From Alcanivorax sp. (GTDB lineage: Bacteria; Pseudomonadota; Gammaproteobacteria; Pseudomonadales; Alcanivoracaceae): a DNA stretch of 50,700 nt. The stretch lies in assembly GCA_013823245.1 (NCBI GenBank), contig PNLU01000010.1, forward strand, positions 1 to 50,700, read 5' to 3'. Positions 22,012-30,276 of this stretch are shown here, piece after piece; position 1 is the stretch's first letter, and the number at the start of each line of letters is the position of its first letter. Both the position numbers and the translations under genes were made by a program. The notes below the pieces were generated by a model, which did not search any database, was not told the origin of the DNA, and saw only the letters and a program-made list of their open reading frames with translations.

Positions 22012-24897
22012 CTATTCTCCCGCCACGATCACCCTTACCGCCGCCAGTTCCACGCGTGCTTCGCCGATGTGTTGCGCCAGTTGCCGGGTTTGCTCGTCGA
22101 TGAAATCGATCTCCTCCTGACGGATGGCCGGGTTCTTTTGCTGCAGGCGCAGCAGGCGGTCGCGCTCGTGGGTCTGATGGGCCTGCATGCGTGTCAGGGC
22201 GTCGTTGATCAGCGTGTCGGCCTGGGTCTGGCGGCTGGCCAGATCTTCGTCCAGCAAGCGTGCCAGCAGGGCCTGCTGGCTCTCGACGATCTTGCGCGCC
22301 AATGGCTTGTCCAGCTTGTGGCATTGCTTGTCCAGTCCACCATGGCTGATGGCCTGGCTCAGATCCCGGCCCTGGGCGTCGATCAGCCCGCGCATGATGG
22401 TGCTGGGCAGGAAGCGGTTGGCCTGCAACGCACGCGGGGCAACGCAGCTGAGGCGATAGAACACCTCCACCAGCAGGGTGCCGGGTTTGACCTTGCGGTT
22501 GCGCAGCAGGGCGACACAGGCCTTGCCCTTGTCTTCGCCCAGGACCATCTCCAGGGTGCCGGTCACCATGGGGTGTTCCCAGGTGAGGAACTGGATGTCG
22601 TCGCGGGCCAGCGCGGTGCGGCGGTCGCTGGTGACGGTGGTGCCTTCTTCCGGCAAATGCGGGAAAGGGCCGACCATATGGGCGCCGGGTTTCAGAATCA
22701 CGGTATCGGTGGAGTGTTCCTCCACGTCCACGCCGTACCGTTCGAAAGCCGCCTCCATGAAGTCGGCGGGTGAGTCGGTATCGGCAGCCGAGACCCCCTC
22801 GATCAAACGCTCGGCCCGCGCCGGATCGTGGGCGCCGAGTTCCAGCAGGCGATCGCGGCCTGCTTCCAGGCGCGCCAGCAGCTCCCGGGTGACGGTCCGG
22901 GTGGTCTCGATCAGCGCTTCAAGGCGTTCGTTGTCCTGCGGCGCGACCAGGGCCTCATCCAGGGCGTCGGTGGTCTGTGTCAGGATTTGCGGCCCGGCCG
23001 GGTTGGTGCGGGTGAAGGCCTGCATGCCGTCGTGGTACCAGCGGAACAGGACTTCCTGTGCGTGACCGCTGAAATAGGGCACGTGAATCTGGATGTCCTG
23101 CTGCTGGCCGATCCGGTCCAGGCGGCCGATGCGCTGTTCCAGCAGATCCGGATTGCGTGGCAGGTCCATCAGCACCAGCTGGTGGGCAAACTGGAAGTTG
23201 CGGCCTTCACTGCCGATCTCGGAGCAGATCAGGGCCTGGGCACCGTCTTCCTGATCAGCGAAGTAGGCGGCCGCGCGATCGCGGCTGATCAGGTCCATGT
23301 CTTCATGGAAGACGGCGACGTTCATGCCCAGCTTGTAGCCGCACCAGGCGTGCAGGTCGATGGCGGTTTCGCGTCGGGCGCAGATGATCAGCACCTTCTG
23401 GTCGCGATGCTGGCGCAGGAAGTCGGCCAGCCAGGTGACGCGGCTGTCTTCGGCGCACCAGCTGTCATCCGCATAGCCGCTTTCCGGATGCAGGCAGTCG
23501 TCCGGGTCGGGACCGGTGGCGTCCACCGGGCCATACTGGTCAGGCCAGGGCAGCGGGATGCCGGTGACATGGCGTGCCGGGAAACCGGATACGGTCTTGC
23601 GGGTGTTGCGGAACATCACACGGCTGGTGCCGCTGCGGTCGAGCAGCTCGCGCAGCAGGGTATCGCGCTGATCTTCCTCGATGGGCAGATCCGGCAGAAA
23701 ACGGGCAGCTTCCTGACGCAGGGCGTCGTCCCAGTGTGTCTCGTCGTGCAGGCGGCCAGCCACGGCGGCCACGGCTTGCCAGTGTTTCTGCTCTTCGAGG
23801 AAGTCTGCCAGCGTGTGGAACCGGTCCGGGTCGAGCAGGCGCAGGCGTGCAAAGTGACTTTCCTGGCCAAGCTGTTCCGGTGTCGCGGTCAGCAGCAGCA
23901 GGCCGCGCGCGGCAGCGGCCAGACGCTCCACCCGCTGATAGCCCTCGCTGGCATGGTCCTCGGACCAGGTCAGATGATGGGCCTCATCGACCACCAGCAG
24001 GTCCCATTCGGCGGCGACCAGCGCGTCCATATCACAGTGTTCCAGAAAATCGGTACTGCACAGGATCAGTTGCTCCGACAGGAACGGATTGTCGGTGACG
24101 CCGGAAGGTGATTCCCCGGCGGCGCCGTTCTCTTCGGCGATGATCTGCGCCAGCATGTCGCGCAGGTCGCCCTCTGGTTGCAGGGCGGCCAGCCGTTCCT
24201 GGTCGAAGATGCTGAAATGCAGGTTGAAGCGGCGCACCATCTCCACGAACCACTGATGTACCAGCGGTGGCGGCACCACGATCAGCACGCGCTGTGCGCG
24301 GTGGGTGTGCAGTTGCTGGTGAATGATCAGACCGGCCTCAATGGTCTTGCCCAGGCCGACCTCGTCCGCCAGCAACACGCGCGGCGCAAAGCGCTGGGCG
24401 ACTTCATCGGCTATCGCCAGCTGGTGACCGATCAGCTCGATACGCGGCCCGCGCAGCCCCTGCACCGGTGACTGCTCGGCGGTGGCTTCTGCATTGAGGG
24501 CGGCGGCGCGCAGCGCGAACCAGCCATTGCTGTCCAGCTGCTTGGAGAACAGGCGGTCAGTGACCGCCGTCAGGGCCACCTGGTACCCGAGCTGGCTCTC
24601 TGGCAGCAGTCGGGCCTCGCCGGGCGCGTCCACGGGGGTGACCGTGTACATCATCAGGCCATCGACTTCGTCGGTGGCTTCTACGCGCCAGGCCGCGCCG
24701 TCGGTGCTGTGCACCTGATCGCCTGCGCTGAAGGTCATGCGTGACAGCGGTGCATTGCCCTTGGCGTAGGTCCGCTCTTCCTCGCAGGCGGGGTAGAAGA
24801 CGGTTACCAGGCGGTAATCGAGGTTGACGATGATGCCGAGCCCCAGCTCGGTTTCGGTTTCACTGAGCCAGCGCTGGCCTATGGCAAAGTCGGTCAT
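22012..24897 (-). CDS. rapA: RNA polymerase-associated helicase-like ATPase RapA (HepA)
   Basis: SWI2/SNF2-family ATPase that binds RNA polymerase and promotes its recycling after termination. It has 961 residues against 968 in E. coli. The N-terminal part (about 5-110) has the RapA Tudor-like beta-barrel wording GQRWLSETETELGLG. The ATPase motifs are DEVGLGKTIEAGL (178-190), VVDEAHH (302-308) and LTATPEQLGQESHFARL. The second RecA lobe includes CSEIGSEGRNFQFAHQLVL and LLEQRIGRLDRIGQ. The start is placed at 24897, where the conserved beginning MTDFAIGQRW lies; the ribosome site there is weak. A TATAAT element lies about 100 bp upstream. Confidence 0.96.
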   Translation of the reverse strand: MTDFAIGQRWLSETETELGLGIIVNLDYRLVTVFYPACEEERTYAKGNAPLSRMTFSAGDQVHSTDGAAWRVEATDEVDGLMMYTVTPVDAPGEARLLPESQLGYQVALTAVTDRLFSKQLDSNGWFALRAAALNAEATAEQSPVQGLRGPRIELIGHQLAIADEVAQRFAPRVLLADEVGLGKTIEAGLIIHQQLHTHRAQRVLIVVPPPLVHQWFVEMVRRFNLHFSIFDQERLAALQPEGDLRDMLAQIIAEENGAAGESPSGVTDNPFLSEQLILCSTDFLEHCDMDALVAAEWDLLVVDEAHHLTWSEDHASEGYQRVERLAAAARGLLLLTATPEQLGQESHFARLRLLDPDRFHTLADFLEEQKHWQAVAAVAGRLHDETHWDDALRQEAARFLPDLPIEEDQRDTLLRELLDRSGTSRVMFRNTRKTVSGFPARHVTGIPLPWPDQYGPVDATGPDPDDCLHPESGYADDSWCAEDSRVTWLADFLRQHRDQKVLIICARRETAIDLHAWCGYKLGMNVAVFHEDMDLISRDRAAAYFADQEDGAQALICSEIGSEGRNFQFAHQLVLMDLPRNPDLLEQRIGRLDRIGQQQDIQIHVPYFSGHAQEVLFRWYHDGMQAFTRTNPAGPQILTQTTDALDEALVAPQDNERLEALIETTRTVTRELLARLEAGRDRLLELGAHDPARAERLIEGVSAADTDSPADFMEAAFERYGVDVEEHSTDTVILKPGAHMVGPFPHLPEEGTTVTSDRRTALARDDIQFLTWEHPMVTGTLEMVLGEDKGKACVALLRNRKVKPGTLLVEVFYRLSCVAPRALQANRFLPSTIMRGLIDAQGRDLSQAISHGGLDKQCHKLDKPLARKIVESQQALLARLLDEDLASRQTQADTLINDALTRMQAHQTHERDRLLRLQQKNPAIRQEEIDFIDEQTRQLAQHIGEARVELAAVRVIVAGE

Positions 24898-24956
24898 GGA
24901 TTTGGAAGTTGTCCCGGCTGCGGCCGCCGGCATCAGGCGCGGCGGGGTGGGGTGCG

Positions 24957-25021
24957 GGTGCACGGCGGCGCCGGTGCACCGGATGAGCGGGCATTATACG
25001 GGGTTGTGGCCGCAGGCTGAA
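24957..25021 (-). promoter_or_regulatory. Putative rapA promoter with a leader inverted repeat
   Basis: Read on the minus strand, a perfect TATAAT (plus positions 24993-24998) is preceded at 17 bp by TTCAGC (25016-25021), a poor -35. Downstream in the leader GGTGCAC (24957-24963) and GTGCACC (24974-24980) form a 7-bp inverted repeat with a 10-bp gap, which could be an operator or RNA hairpin. The -10 match is strong and the rest tentative. Confidence 0.45.
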
Positions 25022-25036
25022 CCGGCGTGAGCGGAA

Positions 25037-25423
25037 TCAGCGTTGACGCGGCTGCAGGGCGTCGCCTTCAAAATGCAGGGCATCCCAGCCATGGCGCATG
25101 AAGGTGCGGATATTGCCGTGATTCACGCCATCCGGATCGCCCAGCACCTCGTCGCGATAGTAGTGCCCGAAACAGGCCAGTGTCTGTGCGGGCGGCAACT
25201 GATGCAGGGCGGCGAACGCGAACAGGCGGCAGGACACTTCGTTGCTGCCCGCCGTGTTGACCTGTTGCTCCGGCGGCACGCCGTTGGTGAAGGTGGTGGG
25301 GGTATACTCGTACCCGGCCTCGATCACGGCCAGCACGTCGGTAACCTGGACGGTGTCCGGAGCCTGATGCAGGCGCGCCAGCAGTTGCGCCTCGGTTTCA
25401 GTGAAGGGGGCGGCGTCAGTCAT
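25037..25423 (-). CDS. HopJ-domain protein
   Basis: Protein of 128 residues matching the HopJ family, named after a Pseudomonas syringae type III effector but widespread in free-living bacteria that lack type III secretion. The family hallmarks are clear: VLAVIEAGYEYTPTTFTNG (about 29-47), VNTAGSNEVSCRLFAFA (about 54-70), CFGHYYRDEVLGDPDG (about 83-98) and NIRTFMRHGWDALHFEG. The biochemical role in non-pathogens is unknown, and nothing nearby suggests an effector. Its start overlaps the end of the upstream membrane-protein gene by eight bases, so they are probably cotranscribed. Confidence 0.88.
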   Translation of the reverse strand: MTDAAPFTETEAQLLARLHQAPDTVQVTDVLAVIEAGYEYTPTTFTNGVPPEQQVNTAGSNEVSCRLFAFAALHQLPPAQTLACFGHYYRDEVLGDPDGVNHGNIRTFMRHGWDALHFEGDALQPRQR

Positions 25424-25787
25424 GCGCGGCTGGCATCAGCGGGTTACAGTTGCGGATCACCACACGGCCTTCCAGCATCCGGCCCCGGGCATACTCGCTG
25501 AAGATGCAGGTGTTGGTGTCCGGGTCGTAGTTCTGGATCCACAGATGGTCGTCCTTCCAGGTGGCGCCCATGTGGTGCTGACCGGTCGGCACACTGATGG
25601 TCATGGTGCCGCCCCAGCGCTTGACGAACATCTGTTCAAGGTAGAAGTAGTACAGCAGGGTGCCGACCACCAGCACAACGGCACTGACGATCAGCGCCGG
25701 TTTCCAGCGGTTCAGGCGGGCGCCGAGGCCGAACAGGATCAGGAAGAGCAAAGCGACGAGCAGGAGCCAGTACAGATAGGTAATCAT
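25416..25787 (-). CDS. Small membrane protein of unknown function (123 aa)
   Basis: Not recognised. Two hydrophobic segments (about 3-22 and 31-49) are followed by a hydrophilic domain of about 70 residues. That domain contains KRWGGTMTISVPTGQHHMGA, DDHLWIQNYDPDTNTCIF and a terminal VVIRNCNPL; its two cysteines may pair. The layout suggests a bitopic or hairpin membrane protein with a soluble C-terminal domain. AAGGACTG upstream supports the ATG. It overlaps the HopJ-domain gene and is divergent from the GIY-YIG gene across 33 bp. Confidence 0.7.
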   Translation of the reverse strand: MITYLYWLLLVALLFLILFGLGARLNRWKPALIVSAVVLVVGTLLYYFYLEQMFVKRWGGTMTISVPTGQHHMGATWKDDHLWIQNYDPDTNTCIFSEYARGRMLEGRVVIRNCNPLMPAAHD

Positions 25788-25820
25788 GCCAACAGTCCTT
25801 CAGGCAGGTAACAGATCGTC

Positions 25821-26099
25821 ATGACCACAAGCATAACAGCAGGCTGGTGTGTGTACATGGTGCGCTGCGCGGATGGCACCTTTTACACGGGGATTACGAC
25901 CGATCCGGCGCGGCGTCTTCTGGAGCACAACGGGACGGCTCGCGGTGCGCGTTATACACGGGCGCGCAGACCGGTGCAGATGGTCTATCAGGAGCCGGCG
26001 CCATCACGCAGCGCGGCAGGGCAGCGAGAGTGGCAACTCCGCAGGCTGAGCAAAAAACAAAAAGAGGCACTGCTGCACGGTGACGCGCAACAGGGGTGA
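25821..26099 (+). CDS. GIY-YIG domain protein (UPF0213/YhbQ family)
   Basis: Protein of 92 residues consisting of one GIY-YIG nuclease fold. The motif is seen as VYMVRCADGTFYTGITTDPARRLLEHN, split here as VYMV (about 11-14) and YTGIT (about 22-26), with Arg31/Arg32 and Glu/His of LLEHNG. The glutamate of REWQLRRLSKKQKEAL (about 69) is the usual metal-binding residue. E. coli YhbQ is a small stand-alone member with nuclease activity reported in vitro. It converges with the cold-shock gene across a bidirectional terminator. The ribosome site is weak. Confidence 0.92.
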   Translation: MTTSITAGWCVYMVRCADGTFYTGITTDPARRLLEHNGTARGARYTRARRPVQMVYQEPAPSRSAAGQREWQLRRLSKKQKEALLHGDAQQG

Positions 26100-26106
26100 A
26101 GCAGAA

Positions 26107-26138
26107 ACGAAAAACCCCACCGTGGTGGGGTTTTTCGT
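26107..26138. terminator. Bidirectional intrinsic terminator
   Basis: A 15-bp perfect stem (26107-26121 with 26124-26138) with a 2-nt centre contains AAAAACCCCACC and its complement. The arms provide a T-run on both strands, so it serves the GIY-YIG gene on the plus strand and the cold-shock gene on the minus strand. Confidence 0.93.
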
Positions 26139-26163
26139 CAGTGTGCCATTCTAGCCGTAAACC

Positions 26164-26367
26164 TTAGCCGGCCAGGACATTGGCAGCCTGGGGACCCTTC
26201 GGACCCTGCTGGATCTCGTAGGTCACCTTCTGACCTTCAGCCAGGGTCTTGAAGCCAGAACCCTGAATCGCGCTGAAGTGTACGAATACGTCCGCGCCGC
26301 CGTCGTCCTGGGTGATGAAACCGAAGCCCTTGGACTCGTTGAACCATTTAACAGTGCCGGTAGCCAT
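26164..26367 (-). CDS. Cold-shock domain protein (CspA family)
   Basis: Single-stranded nucleic-acid binding protein of 67 residues with one OB-fold cold-shock domain. RNP1 is KGFGFI (about 13-18) and RNP2 is VFVHFSAI (about 27-34), with the usual [10 protein letters not shown] start and GPQAANV end. CspA-type proteins act as RNA chaperones; which paralogue this is, and whether it is cold-induced, cannot be decided. GAGG precedes the ATG. The upstream 275-bp gap could hold a long 5' leader, as expected for cold-regulated csp mRNAs, and contains CCTCCT in the sense of this gene. Confidence 0.95.
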   Translation of the reverse strand: MATGTVKWFNESKGFGFITQDDGGADVFVHFSAIQGSGFKTLAEGQKVTYEIQQGPKGPQAANVLAG

Positions 26368-26550
26368 TGAATCTATACCTCAAAAAACCAATCTATATGT
26401 GTGTTGCATGCAGGGGCGGAATCCGGGGGGTGTTCAGGAGAGTACACATCAGGAGGAAGCTCACATGCGGGCACAATCAAAACATCCACTGCTGTCCATC
26501 TGCAGCAGAATCCACCTTACGCCCTTTCCGGATGCCGTGCCACTGTTTTT

Positions 26551-26578
26551 TTGACTTTTGTCAAGCGGCCTCTATACC
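26551..26578 (+). promoter_or_regulatory. Sigma-70-like promoter of nfeD with a palindromic -35
   Basis: TTGACT (26551-26556) and TATACC (26573-26578) are spaced by 16 bp. The -35 is embedded in the palindrome TTGAC-TTTT-GTCAA (26551-26564), which could bind a dimeric regulator. The nfeD start lies 65 bp downstream. The opposite strand also reads TTGACA here but has no good -10 at the right distance. The rest of the 26368-26642 gap is the presumed csp leader and a possible 29-codon ORF. Confidence 0.6.
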
Positions 26579-26642
26579 CTTGTCATGAAAAGAAAAATCC
26601 GTTTGACGGGGCATTCATCGAGTCGCAGGGACGATAGCGCAT

Positions 26643-28103
26643 ATGAACAGATTCAGAGCACACGTGTTGCGTTGGCAAGGTCGATTCGGGGTGGCCGGGG
26701 TCGCCTGCATCCTGCTGGGGGCCTTGCTCAGTATTGTCTCGGTGGCGCAGGACAGCCGTAACAGCGCCTACCTGCTGGACATCGACGGCCCCATCGGGCC
26801 CGCGACCAGCGATTATGTGCTGCGTGGCATGCAGCAGGCCCGGGAGGGTAATGCCGAGGTAATCATTCTGAGAATGGACACCCCGGGCGGGCTGGACAGC
26901 GCCATGCGCCAGATGATCAAGGAAATCCTGTCGTCACCGATCCCGGTGGTCGGCTATGTCGGGCCATCAGGATCACGTGCGGCCAGTGCGGGCACCTACC
27001 TGCTTTACGCCAGCCATCTGGCGGCGATGGCACCTTCCACCAACCTCGGGTCGGCCACGCCGGTGCAGATGGGCGGCATGCCCGGTGCCCCGGACGAGCC
27101 CGCGGAAGCGCCGCGACAGGAGGAGCGGGGGTCCGCAGAGGAGAACGGTGACGAGGCGGACCTGACCGATCGGGTGCGGCGCGGCAGCACGGCCATGGAG
27201 CGCAAGGTGCTGGAGGACGCGGTAGCCTACATTCGCGGGCTGGCCGAGTTGCGTGGCCGCAATGCCGACTGGGCAGAAGAAGCGGTGCGCGAGGCGGTGA
27301 ACCTGACTTCCAGTCAGGCGCTGGAGAAAAACGTCATCAACGTCGTGGCGGAGGATATCGACGACCTGCTGGCCCAGATCCATGGCAAGGAAGTGCGCAT
27401 GGAGCGCGGTACCTACACCCTGAACACCGAGAACCTCCAGGTGGTGCAGATAGAGCCGGACTGGCGCAACAATCTGCTGGCGGTCATTACCAATCCCAAC
27501 ATCGCCTACTTCCTGATGCTGGTCGGTTTCTACGGCATCATTTTCGAGCTGTCGAGCCCCGGTAACATCTACCCCGGGGTCATCGGTGCCATCTGTCTGA
27601 TTCTGGCGCTGTATGCCTTCCAGGTGCTACCCATCAATTATGCCGGGCTGGCGTTGATCATCCTCGGACTCGCCTTCATGGTGGGGGAGGCCTTCATGCC
27701 CAGTTTCGGGATTCTTGGCCTCGGAGGGATCATCGCCTTCGTGTTCGGGTCCATCATCCTGATGGATGATGCGAACCTGCACATTTCCATACCGTTGATC
27801 GGTGGCACGGCACTGGTGTCCGCCGGGATGATGACCTGGGGTATCACCCGTCTGGTACGCTTGAGGCGGCGACCGTCCATCACCGGCAGTGAGGGGCTGC
27901 AGGGCGCCACGGCGGTGGCGCTGGCGGACTTCGTGGCCGGCGAGGGCCGGGTGCGGCTGCTGGGTGAATCCTGGCGTGCCAGCGCTAACGTGGAAGTTCA
28001 TGAAGGTCAGACACTGCGCGTGACTGGCGTGCGGGGTTTGAGTGTGGATGTTGAACCGGTCGGGGATGGTCCCCGTGCCGCATCAAAAGGAGATTCGAAA
28101 TGA
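26643..28103 (+). CDS. nfeD: NfeD-type membrane serine protease (ClpP class)
   Basis: Long-form NfeD of 486 residues. An N-terminal signal/anchor (about 16-35) precedes a ClpP-like protease domain with [13 protein letters not shown] (about 76-88) and the nucleophile in ASAGTYLL (Ser115). The likely general base is Lys188 in [15 protein letters not shown]. This is the Ser/Lys dyad known from the archaeal homologue PH1510. Ser and Lys are about 73 residues apart because of an acidic, low-complexity insert at about 146-176; the archaeal spacing is about 41. Four or five membrane segments (about 290-415) and a C-terminal OB-like NfeD domain (about 420-475) follow. It overlaps the slipin gene by four bases, the standard nfeD-stomatin pairing. 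Confidence 0.92.
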   Translation: MNRFRAHVLRWQGRFGVAGVACILLGALLSIVSVAQDSRNSAYLLDIDGPIGPATSDYVLRGMQQAREGNAEVIILRMDTPGGLDSAMRQMIKEILSSPIPVVGYVGPSGSRAASAGTYLLYASHLAAMAPSTNLGSATPVQMGGMPGAPDEPAEAPRQEERGSAEENGDEADLTDRVRRGSTAMERKVLEDAVAYIRGLAELRGRNADWAEEAVREAVNLTSSQALEKNVINVVAEDIDDLLAQIHGKEVRMERGTYTLNTENLQVVQIEPDWRNNLLAVITNPNIAYFLMLVGFYGIIFELSSPGNIYPGVIGAICLILALYAFQVLPINYAGLALIILGLAFMVGEAFMPSFGILGLGGIIAFVFGSIILMDDANLHISIPLIGGTALVSAGMMTWGITRLVRLRRRPSITGSEGLQGATAVALADFVAGEGRVRLLGESWRASANVEVHEGQTLRVTGVRGLSVDVEPVGDGPRAASKGDSK

Positions 28104-28843
28104 TTCCGTATCTGACACCCATTTTGCTGCTGCTGGGTCTGGTGGCCATGTCCGTGCGCGTGCTGCCGGAATACCAGCGCGGCGTGGTGTTCTTCCTGGG
28201 CCGCTTCCAGGCAGTAAAAGGCCCCGGCCTGATCATCGTGATTCCCGGCGTTCAGCAGATGGTGCGTGTCGACCTGCGGATCATCACGCTGGACGTGCCC
28301 AGTCAGGATGTGATCTCGCGGGATAACGTGACGGTTCGTGTGAATGCCGTGCTGTACTTCCGCGTTGTTGATCCGAACAAGGCCATTATCCAGGTCGAGG
28401 ATTATTACGCGGCCACCAGTCAGCTGGCGCAAACCACGTTGCGCTCAGTGCTGGGCAAGCATGATCTGGATGAAATGCTGTCCGAGCGCGACAAGCTGAA
28501 TGCGGATATCCAGGAAATCATCGACAGCCAGACCGACAACTGGGGCATCAAGGTAACCAACGTCGAGATCAAGCATGTCGACCTCAACGAGAGCATGATC
28601 CGGGCGATTGCCCGTCAGGCGGAGGCCGAGCGCGAGCGGCGTGCCAAGATCATCCATGCGGAAGGCGAACAGCAGGCTGCCGAGAAACTGGTGGAAGCAG
28701 CGGAAATCATGGGCAAGAACTCAGCGGCGTTGCAGCTGCGTTACCTGCAGACCATGAGCGATATGTCGAACAAGAACGCCTCGACCATCGTCTTCCCCCT
28801 GCCGCTGGATATCATGGACGTATTCAAGAAGCTCAAGAGCTGA
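28100..28843 (+). CDS. Slipin (stomatin/SPFH-family membrane protein)
   Basis: Protein of 247 residues with one N-terminal membrane segment (about 3-20), an SPFH/band-7 domain (about 22-180) and a helical C-terminus. Typical wording is [43 protein letters not shown] and the [20 protein letters not shown] helix that mediates oligomerisation. Slipins assemble into membrane-associated rings and are substrates or partners of the NfeD protease in archaea. AGGAG precedes the ATG, which overlaps the nfeD stop (ATGA). The two gene products probably work together in membrane quality control or domain organisation. Confidence 0.94.
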   Translation: MIPYLTPILLLLGLVAMSVRVLPEYQRGVVFFLGRFQAVKGPGLIIVIPGVQQMVRVDLRIITLDVPSQDVISRDNVTVRVNAVLYFRVVDPNKAIIQVEDYYAATSQLAQTTLRSVLGKHDLDEMLSERDKLNADIQEIIDSQTDNWGIKVTNVEIKHVDLNESMIRAIARQAEAERERRAKIIHAEGEQQAAEKLVEAAEIMGKNSAALQLRYLQTMSDMSNKNASTIVFPLPLDIMDVFKKLKS

Positions 28844-28856
28844 GGCTGCAACACGG

Positions 28857-28886
28857 CGCAGCCGGCATCACTTGATGCCGGCTGCG
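28857..28886. terminator. Strong hairpin between convergent slipin and wax synthase genes
   Basis: A 14-bp perfect stem (28857-28870 with 28873-28886) has a 2-nt centre and includes GCCGGCATCA and its complement. It overlaps the stop and last codons of the wax ester synthase gene. Neither strand continues with a T-run, so it may stop transcription only weakly or act as an mRNA 3'-end stabiliser. Confidence 0.55.
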
Positions 28887-30244
28887 ACTTCCAGTTCGCG
28901 GATGCCGTTCTCGATGTAATCCAGCAGACGCTGCATGGACGGCAGGGTGCGACGGCAACCAATCAGGCCGAACTCCAGCTGATCAACGTAACTGGTCAGC
29001 GTAATGTTCAGGGCGATCTGATTCAGTGCAATCGATACCGGATACATCCCTTCCAGGCGTGCGCCGTTCCAGTACAGCGGCTCCTTCGGCCCCGGCACAT
29101 TGGAAATGATCACGTTGAAAGCCCGCCATTCCGGCGCCAGCCCGGTGAGCAGGTTCAGGCCGGTCGGTGCCATCATCAGCGCCGTGAAGTTGAGAATTTC
29201 CTCCGGCGTCATTTGCCGGTAACGTGCCTTCGCTTCCTCCACCGATGCCTTGATGACGCGCAGCCGGTTGGCCGGGTCGGCAATGTGCGTGCCGAGGTTG
29301 GCCAGAATCATGGCGATCTGGTTGCCACCTTCGCTGTCGTCCTGGCGCAGGTTGACCGGCACCATGGCAATCAGTGGCTTGTCGGGCAACGCGTTCTGAC
29401 TGATCAGGTAATCCCGCAGGGCACTGCCGCACACGGCCAGCACGATGTCGTTCATGGTGCAGCGGAACACCTTGCAGATCGCCTTGAACCGGCTGGTGCT
29501 GTAGGACTGGGCCGCGAAGCGGCGGCTGCCGGTAATGCGCTGGTTGATGATGCTCTGCGGCGCCTGGAAGATGGAAACGTAATCCGGATCGTTCCGGGCT
29601 TTCTGGGTGATCTGGTACACCTCGCGCGCCAGCGCGGGTACGGTGGCAATCTGCTTGCTCAGGCCAGCGCTGAAACGGGCCAGCCCACTGACCGCAGCCA
29701 CCGGGTTGGCGGTCAGCTGCATGCGCTCGCGCCGCTTGGGCGTATTGGCCCAGACCGGCGGCAGATCGCGCTCGTTCGGGTCTGAGGACAGGGCGCGCAT
29801 ACCCATGCGCATGGCAGAAATACCGTCCACAACGGAATGATGCACCTTGGTGTAGAGCGCGAAGCGCCGGCCCCGGATACCCTCGATCAGGTGTGCTTCC
29901 CACAGGGGCCGTTCGCGGTCCAGCAGATTGGAATGTTCGGCGGACACCAGGGACAGCAGCTCCCGGATGCGGCCTGGTTTGGGCAGTGCCTCATGACGAA
30001 AATGGTGGTCGATGTCGAACTGCTTGTCCTCCACCCAGAACGCCTGCCCGAGACGTGTGTACAGCCGCTGGTTGAAGGGTGCCACCGGGCAGCAGTAGTC
30101 ACGCATGGCACCGGCCAGCTCACTGACGTACTTGGGGCCGGCGTCCTCCGGGAAGCTGAACAGCTGCAAACCGGCCACATGCATCGGCTGCTGACGTCGT
30201 TCCAGCCACAGGAACAGCTGGTCCACCGGACTCAAGGGTTTCAT
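28868..30244 (-). CDS. atfA1: Wax ester synthase/diacylglycerol acyltransferase (WS/DGAT)
   Basis: Bifunctional acyltransferase that joins acyl-CoA to fatty alcohols or diacylglycerol, making wax esters or triacylglycerols that accumulate as storage inclusions. The protein has 458 residues. The catalytic motif HHSVVDG (135-141) carries His135, His136 and Asp140. Other family features are ERPLWE (111-116), the MNDIVLAVCGSALR helix (about 268), GNQIAMILANLGTH and NVIISNVPGP. The opening SPVDQLFLWLERRQQPMHV and ending ELEVAAGIK are very close to Alcanivorax AtfA1 as I recall it; the gene symbol rests on that. AAGGA precedes the ATG. It is 32 bp downstream of an SDR gene, forming a likely lipid-storage operon. 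Confidence 0.95.
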   Translation of the reverse strand: MKPLSPVDQLFLWLERRQQPMHVAGLQLFSFPEDAGPKYVSELAGAMRDYCCPVAPFNQRLYTRLGQAFWVEDKQFDIDHHFRHEALPKPGRIRELLSLVSAEHSNLLDRERPLWEAHLIEGIRGRRFALYTKVHHSVVDGISAMRMGMRALSSDPNERDLPPVWANTPKRRERMQLTANPVAAVSGLARFSAGLSKQIATVPALAREVYQITQKARNDPDYVSIFQAPQSIINQRITGSRRFAAQSYSTSRFKAICKVFRCTMNDIVLAVCGSALRDYLISQNALPDKPLIAMVPVNLRQDDSEGGNQIAMILANLGTHIADPANRLRVIKASVEEAKARYRQMTPEEILNFTALMMAPTGLNLLTGLAPEWRAFNVIISNVPGPKEPLYWNGARLEGMYPVSIALNQIALNITLTSYVDQLEFGLIGCRRTLPSMQRLLDYIENGIRELEVAAGIK

Positions 30245-30276
30245 CGGAGATCCTTCTTCATCGCATTATGAACGGG

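Noticed and set aside
25037-25423. HopJ-domain gene as evidence for a type III secretion effector
   Set aside because: No secretion or chaperone genes are present and the family occurs widely in non-pathogens.
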